64,000 bases of DNA from positions 2,020,001 to 2,084,000 of the forward strand of contig WPIO01000062.1 in the NCBI GenBank assembly GCA_009760855.2. Reading direction: 5' to 3'. The notes below the pieces were generated by a model. The model did not search any database, was not told the DNA's origin, and worked only from the letters and a program-made list of their open reading frames with translations. Positions 46,352-58,800 of the stretch are shown in pieces; position 1 is the stretch's first letter, and each line of letters starts with the position of its first letter. Position numbers and translations under genes: made by a program. This DNA is from Cristatella mucedo. Lineage: Eukaryota > Bryozoa > Phylactolaemata > Cristatellidae.

Positions 46352-46837
46352 TTAAGCAGTCGCTTTAACTGCACGATGGACTTCGTCTAGATTTGCCTGC
46401 TCTGTTGACACTTCACTGGGTTGCATTAGGCTGGTCTGCTCCAAGTAATCTACTTGCAAAAGAATATCGTCTGGCATCTGCGAAAACGGCACAGCAGCGT
46501 CATCACAGTCGTCGTTGCAGCAGGCTGCATCGGTGACGTCAGCCTCACCGCTGGCGACTGGTGCTTGCTTTTCAGGAATGCAGCCAGCTGGAGTCGTGCA
46601 GGGGGCAGCACTGGTGGCCCTGCGGTCATCGGCATCGTCGCGCACGCCACCCGATCCCATCAGGCCTCGAGGAGTGGCTTCTGGCTTGCTAGCTCTTGCC
46701 AATGCAGTGCAGGCTGAGCGTGCTGTGGATACCCTGCTCGAAGCGGAGAGGTTGGCTATAAACTCGGATTCTTGGCCAGCTTTGGAAGCCGGGCGTTGAC
46801 GGCTGCTATCTGCATCACTTTGTCTGTTACTGGTACT
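46352..46837 (-). CDS. BRCA2: BRCA2 terminal exon: C-terminal tail and stop
   Basis: 486 nt including TAA, phase 0 in, acceptor GCTTATTCTCAG. It encodes a low-complexity, serine/alanine-rich tail of 161 residues. A basic stretch contains KPEATPRGL (a minimal Thr-Pro kinase site, possibly like the RAD51-binding CDK site of vertebrate BRCA2). An acidic patch, MPDDILLQVDYLEQTSLM, resembles in character the human IADEELALINTQALLSG near the C-terminus. Neither motif is proven. The open frame, the splice phase and the position directly after the OB3 exons support it as the last exon. Confidence 0.8.
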   Translation of the reverse strand, partial: STSNRQSDADSSRQRPASKAGQESEFIANLSASSRVSTARSACTALARASKPEATPRGLMGSGGVRDDADDRRATSAAPCTTPAGCIPEKQAPVASGEADVTDAACCNDDCDDAAVPFSQMPDDILLQVDYLEQTSLMQPSEVSTEQANLDEVHRAVKATA

Positions 46838-49800
46838 CTGAGAATAAGCATGAAATTTAGGAGTATTCCACGTGCTGCGGTGCTTCGATAATATCTGGAT
46901 AAAAAACAGAATAGCACACAGAATGCACGAAACAAGTCATGAATGAGAAAATTAACCTGGCCTATCAGCAAATTTGCAAGCAATCGCGGTGCTCACCACA
47001 TCCGAGCGTTTGCCGTTGCTCGGGCGCGTGAGGCCATTTTGCTGCATGCGTTCCAGTCTCTTCACTGCTTCTTCTAAGAAGCCAGCTGGAATCTGAAAAA
47101 AGGTTGCATTAGTAAACATTACCATCGATGCAATTCAGAGAAACCCCCTCAGAACACTATTAGTGCTGGACAGCACGCATAAAAGCAGGTGAAGCAGGTC
47201 ATAGAATACACATATGGATTGCGTACTTGAAAAACGAATGGATAAAGCATATATAGCCGATGGTGGCACTCTACAGCAATTTTTAAAAGAATCGTTAATT
47301 GATGGATTTTAATGGTCTTCATACTACGGTTTAAAGTGAAAACAACTGCAAAACTCACTTCCACAATTCTCATGCAACGATGCTGTCTGTTCTCCTGTTG
47401 CCGACTCTGGCACTTCCTTTCTAACCGTCATACACAGCAACTTCCTAATCACTCTTTCATTCTTAAATACCTTACGGACTCAGCTATGGGTCATAACTTA
47501 TCTTCGTAACCATTGGCTTCCGAATAGGACCCTAACACCACACTCGAGTTGAGTGAGCAATAGAAACTCTCCAGCGAAATGCTCACTTAGTTCTTGCAGT
47601 TACACAGAGAGGTACATCTGTACCTATCCAGAATTACTATAGTAGTACACCAACCTGCTTTTTAGACTTGAGCAGCAGAGAAAGGGGATAGCACAGCCGA
47701 GCTTGTATTGTGGGGCTACCTGCCCTCTTGACGTCACTTTTATTGGGGCAATGTCAAAATTTTTCAGCCTGAACTGAGAATTTCTATGCAAGATGCCAGA
47801 AACAAAAGTTGAAGCGTCGGAATTAGCTAAACCATCAAAGCAATTACACTCAGACACAAAAATCCTCTCGGAATGGCCGCCAAGCTGTAAATTCATTAGG
47901 GTAATACGCTCAAAATTGGCTCTGCCAGCATATATCCTGTTGAATCAGCTCGAAATCTAGGTGTCATTCTCCAAAGTGACCCCTCATTAGAGACCATATC
48001 AGCTCCACAATCAAGTCTGCCTACTTTCAGCTACATATAACAATGCTAAAATTCGGGCTTGTTTAGATAAGGATACCACGTCTAAGTTGGTCCATGCATT
48101 TTTGTGACATCCCGACTTGACTTCTGTAACTCACTGCTTGCTGGTATATCGACATGAGCAATCAGGCGATTACAGCTGGTACAAAACTCTGCAGCTAGGC
48201 TTGTCTGTCGTGAGTGTTGCAGTTGCCACATCACACCACTTCTCGCCGACCTGCACTGGCTACCAGTCAAGCAACGGATTGACTTCAAGGTTTTGTAGCT
48301 CATTTTTAGGTCACTTCATTCTTTGGCTCCAGCCTATCTCTCAGATCTACTCCCCCCACCAGGCCAAGCATCGTACCACCTGCTTTTCGGAATCCAACAG
48401 TTTACTAATACTTTGTACAAACCTCAAATCCTTTGGGGACCGTGCATTTAGTTCGTATGCTCCCAAAGCCTGGAACTCACTTCCAACTTGTCGCTGGAGG
48501 AGCAATTTCAGAATTATTTAATATGCTAGTTATGGTGGGAGCCAAGTCTCCTTTGCGAAAGCAGTCACAATGGCCCCCAGAACGGAAAAAACATGCAAGC
48601 TGATTTAACAGCCTCTTTTGTATCGAGACCTTTACAGAAGAGCCTTTACGGCTATCACCACCGCTTGAGTGGCGATAAAGGATCGCCCACCACAGGATTC
48701 GAACCCACGACCTCGGGTGAAAAGCAACCGCCTTACCTAGTGAGCCATGGTTATCTGTATTCTGGTCAGAGGACTGGCTGGGCAATTGCACCAGCACCAA
48801 ACACGGATTAGTTAAAAAGTACTTTACTAAAGTTATTGTTGGTCAAGCAAGTTGGATTTCAAAGCTCAAATACTCTGCTTACGGATCGTTACATCTGGCA
48901 GCAAGATAAGACCCTAAGCATATTGCCAGGCCAGTGAAATACTCTTTGAGGAATGCTTGTTTGCTATCGATTCAAGACCGATGCAATCGCTACAACAGCC
49001 TCACTGCAACGTAGTCATGCAATGTTAGGCTCCAATTATACGATAGCTGCTGAGAAACCACTTGAAGTATGCTGTAAAAAAACATACCAGTTTTGCAGTG
49101 TTAGCATAAGCAGTGTAAGCACACACAAGCACACGAACAAAAATCTACAAGAAACCATCAAAAGCTGTGAGAGAAACAGTTACTTTTTCCTTTCTTTTTC
49201 AAAGTCGCTAAGTCATGGCAGTGTCTAAAAATCCAATATTTCTTTAGGTTACCTGTCATAAGACAGATGGAATCTCTACTTTTATGTCCCAACTTGTTGA
49301 ATCTTGGGTATATGGAGGTACTTTTTTGAAGCTTGTTGACGTATGAGCTTGTGACTTGTAAACAGATGCATTCATAGATTTGTGCCTAGTAATTTCTATA
49401 ACTCAGCCAATTCTGTACAGACCAATGTGAAATTTCAAATATAAGTTCAGAACGTGAAATTTCAAATATAAGTTCAGCTCTACTTGTAAACCATTGGTGT
49501 AGTGCATTTCTGATTTCGGTAGGATAAGTTTTGCCATACATGTCATCAAACGTCTTTGAACTTTATATTACGAAGTCATGGATGGACACGTACAGCATAA
49601 CTTATCTAACCAAAATCGGAAATGAGCTGAGCTGAACTAACATTTGAAATTTCACGTCGATCCATGCAGCATTGGCTGAGTCATGGAATTTACGAGGCAC
49701 AACAAAGCTACAGTGTAAATGAAGCTGCTTAAAAGTCACAAGCATGTACCTCAACAAGCTGCAAACACGCACCTCAATACACCAAGGTTGAGCAAGTTGA

Positions 49801-52800
49801 GACACAAGTCGTATACTATGTAGAGATCGGTAAATTTGTTATTTCTAGAGATCTTAATTCTAATTTACTTCCGGGTTAGAGACGGTTTGCACAATCATTT
49901 TTAATACTTTCCTTTCATATTAAATTTGTAAATAACTTTACATCCCATTTCGAAATGTCTGTCTTTTGAAAGATACCCTAAACAAATATTCGATTATTGG
50001 ACTGATCTTCTTAGTATTTCCTTAACATTTATCCTTAGATGAATATGCTGGCCACATTTAGAGATTCCAAGCAACAGGAAGTGTACATTTAGAGAGTGCA
50101 GTTGCATATGAATAGTGGTTAAAGTGGATCATAAAAAGAATCAACCGCTAGCATCTTACACTGTCTTCAAATATTAAAGACACCAGTCCAGTATCTATGT
50201 AAGAGACCTACAGGTATGTATAAACGTAGGTGGTAATAAGTTTCTTCACCGTATCTGAGCGATGCATCATTCAAGCAACACAAACAATAGAAATGGCAGG
50301 CACTAGCTGTTGGATAAAGGAAAAAGTGGTATAGAAGAGCAGGCTATCAAGAATTACCATGTTCAGTCCACATTCCCGCTGTTCTCTGATGGTACACAGT
50401 TCAGTGACAGTCAGTGAAGGCACAGATGGAAGCTTTGTGTCCGTGCACCAAGAAGCGCTGGTTATAGTGACTGAGCGTCCAACAGCAATAGTACGACTAT
50501 GGCCCATTGCCTGCAGTTAAAATGGCCATTCTGATTTGCAGACAAGAAACTGCAGACCACACGAACAGGCACAGACAGGGCACAGCAGTTGCTTACCTCC
50601 AAGCCACCCCAGAATTTCAGTATAGCAAATGCAAAATCCTCATCAGCAATTACAGCTGTCTGGAGACTGCAAAGAGTAACAAGAGGTATTACAGGCTGAA
50701 ACAGCATATCCCTGAAAAAATGGCACTAGTTATCAGTGCTTACCTTACGGCCGGACTCTGCACACTGATAATCACTCCTGATATGTCGACTTCTTCATAT
50801 TTTGGTGGCACCTTCATCCTACCCAGTTCCGAAACACTTAAAACCTATGAAAGACAAGGTAATTTTTAAAGGTCATAATCGAAGCCCAGAAAAGTGCTGT
50901 GGGCCTATGCACATTAGTATTCAAAAAGCACATGCAATAGATTACTGTTTTAATAGAGATGCAGTACTTTAATCAGATTTGAGCTGTTGGACATGCACCT
51001 CTTGAAGTGCAGCAGGGAATCACTTCTGTTTGTGCCAGTTCACTGAAAATGCACATGACCTTACTCCTACATCAGGACTACGAAAGCTCCAATCTTATCA
51101 GTGCTACGTGCAGGCTATGCCTTGACAGCCATTCAGGTTTATTGAGTCATTCTATACATCCTTTCTTGGAGCAAACGATTGCACAGATTCAACGATTGCA
51201 GGTTTCAGATTGCAACGATTGAACAGATTGCAAGGGGCAGCAAACATCGTTTGGTATACGAATTGAATGACTGTATAAGCATCACATCTGGCCTTCACGG
51301 GGGGGGGGGTCACAGCCCAAAGAGAGCTTCCCATGCCTCATCGACATTTACTTTCTGAAAGTAAAATAAGGTTTAAATTAATTACGACATCCACAAGTTT
51401 TAAAGGCCTGAAAACCAATTTCAGGTGTCCAAGTCAATTATGAACGCTCTCATTCCCCAGTATGCATTAGGGTCTCCGGTTTTCAAAAATTGTAAAAAAT
51501 CACTATTTACTAATGCAACTTATCCCCTAGCATTAGCATATAGGCATACCACCTGGGTTGTATCTCCATGGCCTCCTTATGATTGTCTGCATAAGAAAAA
51601 TTCGCACGATTTGGCTCCCTCCCAGACTTAATCCTGGGTATGCCTCTACACCAATGGCCTAATCTAAAATTTATGGAAACAGTCCATCGAAGCCAGGCCG
51701 ATAGCTGTTAAATGCAAAGCATGTTCAGTGGACCAAAAGCACAGTAGGCCACATGAAAGCACAAAAATACAAAAGCTTAAAAACACCAAAGTTCGACTGA
51801 TGCGCGCACGTGTGTGTATGTGTGTAAATTCACGTACTTGCTGAGATGCAAAGCCCTCCTAAATGGTATAGCACACAGTCAGCATCTCTTGGCCTTGTAT
51901 TCTATCTTTTAACTATATGATGTGTCAAGTCATGTAGACAGCTTGTGCAATCGATAGTTCACAGGCATAATGATGCTTGCCTAACAAAAAGAATAATTCA
52001 ACTAACCTCTCTGGGCTCATATATAAGCCGTAGCAAAGGTTCGTTCAGGGCAGTGGGCAACAGAAGACTGCCACGTCTAGTCGACAGCTGGGCGGAAACC
52101 GACGAAGTGCGGCCTCGGGACTCACTGGCTGTGACTCCATAAAGTCTAACTGGCGTGCCCTCGTGCAAAACCACATCGACGTCAGCTGTTGGTCTCCATA
52201 TGGTCAACAGTGTATCTTCAAAGGTAAGGTAAACATGGATAAGCACACAGCAGGATGCAAACATCATCACATTTCTTAAGACATGCCAGATGACCGTGCC
52301 TAAGGGCATTTACTAACATTCACTATTGCATATTTGCAAAGCATGACCAGTCAGTGTGTCAATATCTATTTTGTCAATATTTAATATGCTGAGGCAGGTT
52401 TCGTTGCTAATACAGGATTTAGTTCAACGCCACAGGACCAGGTATAAACAGGCGACTCTTCAGCTAACCTACCCTCCACGAAGTGTGTGTTATACTTTTA
52501 TAGGTCTCTCATCAGACCTCTGCAAGCACAGCCACCAGCCCAGCCCTCGAATGGTAAAAACCCCAAGGTTTCTGCTGCCATCAGTAAAAAAATGGAGTGA
52601 AGAGCATTTTGATGCACTACAGTCATTTGAAGACCAGACGAGGATAGAGACCAGAATCCAGGGACAGCAGCAATCGTTCAGTAGCCCAAACGTATTCTAG
52701 ACTCAGGTGCTAATCGGGATAAAAGCATGTGGAGATATCATGAATGGTAATGGAAAAGTAGGTTCTCGCACGACTACCCACAGGTCTCTCCGTGCCACAC

Positions 52801-55800
52801 ACAAAATATCTTATCAGGTACCAAATTTCTTTCAAAGTACACAATGCTGGTAGGTATACTTACAGGCCTGGTTGTCAATGTCTAGCCCGTGACTGCCTAC
52901 GATTCGAACCCTTCTGAGTGGCGTAACATTTCTCGTCTGTGTAGCCTGGAAAGCGAACACAGATTGATGAAAACTGTGCATCGTGCTAGCCGTCCACGTC
53001 TATGCATGGATCTCTAACATTTCTCGTCTGTGTAGCCTGGAAAGCGAACACAGATTGATGAAAACTGTGCATCGTGCTAGCCGTCCACGTCTATGCATGG
53101 ATCTCTAACATTTCTCGTCTGTGTAGCCTGGAAAGCGAACACAGATTGATGAAAACTGTGCATCGTGCTAGCAGTCCACGTCTACGCATGGATCTCTAAC
53201 ATTTCTCGTCTGTGTAGCCTGGAAAGCGAACACAGATTGATGAAAACTGCGCATCGTGCTAGCAGTCCACGTCTACGCATGGATCTCTAACATTTCTCGT
53301 CTGTGTAGCCTGGAAAGCGAACACAGATTGATGAAAACTGTGCATCGTGCTAGCAGTCCACGTCTATGCATGGATCTCTAACATTTCTCGTCTGTGTAGC
53401 CTGGAAAGCGAACACAGATTGATGAAAACTGTGCATCGTGCTAGCAGTCCACGTCTATGCATGGATCTCTAACATTACAGGCAGGCAGATGAGAGCTCTT
53501 CCTCACTGATAAGTTGGTCGCATATTTCGAAGGTGGCTTGCTTACAGACAATAGACCCGGTGGGTCCTCTGTGAGACTAGCTTGGTTCGAGCTACCAGGA
53601 TAATAATAAATAGTGAGACAGGTAAACACCAAATGGAACGCCCATCGGCAGGATTAAAGCCAGCTGTGAGGGTGGGTTTGCTGACTGCACTTCCTGGGGC
53701 CATGCCTGGCCAAGAAAGTGCTAAGGCTCTTCAACCCAGAAGCCAAGTAGCCTTCATTTCGTGAGAAACCAAATGTGCACAACAACGACAGTAGGCTAGG
53801 ATAGCTTTTGCAGCTCGGGTACATGCTGATAACAATGCAGGAAATACACTCAGAACCACACAGAGGAAAGCATAGCGATGAATACACTTGCATACATCAG
53901 AGATGGCCTGCCTACTTAACTTTCTACTTTGAATGTCTTGAAACGTAGCTTGGTCAACAGCTCCCACATTTTTGTCCAACCATTCGGCTGAGATCATTGC
54001 TTTTCTTATTTGATTCAATCATGCAGGCAACTTAGACTGTCTTGTTCATCTATTTTCAGTTAGCTTTAGACTAGTTACAGAGTAATACTCAAATGAGGCA
54101 ATTTTAATTCGTCTACCATAACTTTTCGACCATTCTGGCATTGCAATAGTCGGCAACATGCCTTTCCACTAAAAATATCTTTAGTGTTTCAAATTCGATC
54201 CCACTTCCACACAAGTTACTGAGCCTCATGGGGAGCACTTAAAACTGGTCTTGGCTCCATATGTAAGATAAAAGCACTTTCAAATTACTTGAAAAATATT
54301 AGCTGCCGAGCTGCGTTGGTCCAGCGGTTAAGGTGCTCGCCCCGACTAAGGTCTGGCTGAGGTCGTGGACTCGAGCCCTGAGGCATATGTGAAGCGCCTG
54401 AATAGAGATTTAGTTCTCTTGGGGCGCTATACAAATGAATTATATTTCTATATTTTATATGGCTGACTTAACAGCCTCATTTGTATAGCAGTGGAAGTGC
54501 CTTTAACGGCTATCACCTCCGCTTGCAGTTGGCAATAAAGGATCACCCATTGCAGGATTCGAACCCACGACCACGGTCATAACAAGTGAGCAGCATACCT
54601 CCTAGACTATCACGGCCAGGTGGTTGATGAAGCTCCACAATGCATGCACTGAGTTGTTATTAATTTGTTTCAAAAAATAGGACAACGTCTGCACTAGCCT
54701 GTGAGTGGAACAGAACAAATTGCTGACTAGAATACCATGGACTGTTGGGCAGAATACTGCGGTCAGAAAGCATTAGGGGTGGATTCAAAATAGGTGTGCT
54801 ACCACCAGGCGATCTGCTATGGTTAGTAGGCTCCTAGGTCGCATCCATTTACACAGCTGTGAGGATGCAGTATTAGAAGGCAATAACCAGAAGTGCTCTT
54901 GAAATGCTTCAGCCCACCAAAGCTGTATCTCTTATTGAACTCGTTTGAACGCGAGCCTCTGGATGTTTCACGATGCTGCCAACCAATTGCAGCAAGTGTG
55001 GAGTAGCCACTGAAGGCACTGAGAGCAACAGCCGGAGCATGAACCCAATCGCACCCGGTCAGCCTGCCATACGTCAAGCCACTTGTCTGCTGCTGACAGG
55101 CAGAGCTGCAGGAGACGTCGACCTCGAGAGGTACCGTAACTAGAGCGCTGATGGGGGTACAATTCATAGCAGCAATGCAGGAACTTCTAGCAAACCATAG
55201 AAACTGCCGGGGGGGGCATTGATCGGCAAAGTCACGTGCTACATAACTTCCTAATGCCTGCAAGGATCACAGCGAGAGGGGCTCCAGCATCTCGTCGCCG
55301 ACATAGATGTGTCAACAAGAGCACATGCTCACATGCTGACACTGTCCTAGCAGAGGGAAAATGGGAGGGGGCATCGAGAGCCCATGGGACGCGAGAGCAA
55401 TACCAGCGAGCTAGTCCGCAAGTCTGGCCTTGAGTGCAGTCGCTTTCACGGTAGCAGCGCACAGGGTGTTCATTACCTGCGAAGTCTGATCTTGGAGCGC
55501 TTCTTTGACCTTGTCCTGGAGAGCAGCTGCTTGCTTTGTAGACACGAGTCTTTGGTAATCGAGCAGCTTTTCCATCTGCTCCTCTGTTAGGCTTTGCTGC
55601 AAGGACGCAGGCAAAATGGGTTACAGAAAAAATATCCTGAGCACCATTGGCCATCGAATGCTCAATCGGACTAGCAGACGATACACTTAACACGGCACCA
55701 GCCAACTCGGACATTGTAATTAGTGCCGTGCTCGACCAGGCTGCTGCTACCTAGCACACGAGCCATCTGCTTTGCTAAATGCAAAGCTTGGTCTTGCGAC

Positions 55801-58800
55801 GATGGCTATCTTCTACACGAGGTGACAGGCCAGAAGTCGACGACAGTCCACTGCTGAGACTCCCGACCTGTTCATATAGCTGTTAAAAAAACGTGAGCTG
55901 AGAACTAAAGAGACTGCAGGCACGACCACACCTATTCACGATAAGAGGGCCGAGGGTAATAACAATAACAATAATAATAATGCTCTTGATAAAGTGCCCT
56001 CAGAGCACCCGAAGGTAATTCTTCTTCTCCGGCTTGAATTCCACCGGCAGCCTTTAGGTAATGAAGATCTAACTCCTCAGGCACATCGACAGACACATCT
56101 ACATGGGAGTTACAACAACCAATTAATAGCAGGCATGCATGCAGCAAGGCAGGCTCCAATACGAGTGATACTGACTAAGCCAAGTATACAGCAAGTGTCG
56201 CCGAAACAAACCGAGTTTCTTAGGTGACCAGTCATCAGCCAGCGTAAATTTCTGCAGCTGGATAAGCAGATACATCGCAAAGGACACAAGCTTTGACGAC
56301 CTATATTCCAAGGAACAGAAGTTATGATTAGTTACAAATCTGAGGGTTTATTTTTGGTCGAAGCAGCTATCGGCTCTGCTTAGCAAAACAGGCAGCAGAT
56401 AGATTGGCATCAATGAAGAACTTCTAGCAAAACAAGAAAAAGACTGCTGACACACTGTGAAGTTCGTAACGCGTTATTATTCTTACTTATCAATATCTAG
56501 TAAGTGGCAGCAGTGTGGGCAGAAAGTCCTTTATCCATGGACCTCACAGCTTACAGAGACCTGCGATCGGTGCCTATATAATTAAATCATAATACAAGTA
56601 GCTTAAATCTTCATAGCTGAAGTGCATGGCTGCCGAGTTTTGCTACAACCATAAGCATCTCGTTATAAGGACAGGAAGACGTGGAAATCGAGCACTACTA
56701 CAATCTAATTGTCATGTCACAAATGCATGGACCAGCTTAGCTAACATACACTAAATTTACTGTTACCGAGACAGGCCTGAACCACTGAAGTACAATACCA
56801 GCTATGACCAGGCGAAATGGGACTAAAGAAGCACTAAAGAAGGACTTGGTGGTCACCCGTCTTTAAAACGGCCGAGAATTCGAATAGAGCTAGCAGAGGG
56901 ACTATGGGCAAGTCAACATTTCTGAGAAGTATCGTAAACATATTATAAACTAATAACAGTGCTGACTCTGTGAAGTGATTAGCTCTAAAACCCGACTGGC
57001 ACTTGCTAGGTTTGTAGTTTCACTATGGTGTTAGTTGATCGGTCTCATTGCAGTGGCTTTGATAGCAGTGGCAGCCAGGAAACTGGGTGGGTGACACTGA
57101 AGTTCTCCTGATCTCATGTCGACTTCCTGGTGAGCCGTGATGGCACACTAGGTAAGGCGGTTGCTTTTCACGACCTAGGTCCCGAGGTCGTGGGTTCGAA
57201 TCCTGCGGTGGGCGATCCTTTATCGCCACTACAAGCAGTGGTGATGGCCGTAAAAGCTCTTCTACTGCTATACAAAAGAGGCTGTTAATTCAGCCAGTAT
57301 TTTTTTATGATTAGCCTACACACAGTAGGGGCAGGCTTGAAAGGCAGACATTGAGTTAGAGCATGGAACGGAAGGCAAGAAGTTCAAAGAGGACGATATA
57401 ACCTTGAAGATGTTCTCTCTGGTCTTGCCTATTTTGCTTAAAAAGACAACAACAAGAATGATCTGTTAGGTTGTCACAATCATCACTACGTCTGGTTGAT
57501 ATGAAAGCGCATGGTTAATCGGCGACATAAGCATTTTTGGATTGTGCACATAAGATTCAATCATGTTTTACAAGAAGCTACAATGCACTGGTATGACCTA
57601 CAATAATCCTCGTATGCCAGTCGATGGACAGCCAGGACCGATTATTGCATAGTTTGTGCTGGGTAGTCATAGCTAGTTTAGCATCTGCATTAAACAATCA
57701 GGCATCTGCACAAAGGCATGCAAACTGATATAGAATATTGGCTAGCACGTTTGCCTTACAAATCTGAGCACTACATGAGCACACTATTCTCAAGCTTATC
57801 GATGGCCAACATTGCTACATAGTTAGCTATTAATTTACCTCAAAATAACTTATACACCTTTTTGGAAAGGTTTATTTCTAAATTGTTTGAGTTTGAATCA
57901 CTCTTTTGCATAGACAAAACAATATCACATTCACTGCTATTAAATATTCCAACTGCAAGGCACAAATTACGGTACTGTCGACATTGCTCATAACAAGCAA
58001 GACAACATTAGGCTACCTGCAATGTTTCCGGATCACCGCTTCTTTCCATTGCTTCAAATATTTCTTCCCCCGTTGTTAGGCGAGACACATCGATCTTGAT
58101 ATTCCGAGAAAGCATTCTCGAATGTGCCGCGGATGCTGCTTGTAGAGAATCCAGCTCTTTGGATACTCTCTGGTAAATTCTGTCCATTAAATCCTTTTGA
58201 CGGTCTTGGTATATACGGGCAGCTCTATCCTCGGCGGCAGCATTTCGAAAAGTAACACTGCCATTCGCCGACTTTTCCATGAACTAAAATTACAGTGAAA
58301 TTTCTTACTATCATATGCTTCAGAGTAAGTTCCTAGACGTACAAAATAAAAAAGCAATTTGCCTTTCCTACAGTGTCACGAAGTAACAAGAACGGCAACC
58401 CTTACATTAAAAAGAGCACTGCAACTAACTGCTACAGAAACTTTTTTTTCGAAAAGTGAAGAAATATTCTCACCTGCATAGGATAGACCCGATCAATTAC
58501 AGCCTGTACACAGGCTGCCATGCCACCGTCTGCATACAACGTGCACAAAGGAAGGGTGAAGGGCTGGCTACGACGCTGAAAGCCAAGCTTGCAATCCCAC
58601 CTGGCTCGCCTTGTGCTATTAGCACATATTTTAAGTTTGACCGAATCGTCAATCTGCAAAAGATATCGAGACAGTTCGCATCAAATACAGGTATGCACAA
58701 CAAAAGTCAATACTTGAGTGAGATAAATCGAGAAGAATGTGACTATGATTCGTACTAAAAATGGTACCATATAAACCGACACACGTACTCGTTTTTTAAG

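Noticed and set aside
51310-51354. Exon-like minus-strand stretch after TTTTACTTTCAG encoding 14 codons (KVNVDEAWEALFGL) and a stop
   Set aside because: It would follow BRCA2 exon 52007-52215 in phase 0 but end the protein before OB3. The downstream OB3 exon joins perfectly without it. At most a rare alternative end.
52924-53475. CRISPR-like regular array
   Set aside because: The 91-bp units are contiguous without unique spacers; it is a simple tandem duplication in a eukaryotic intron.
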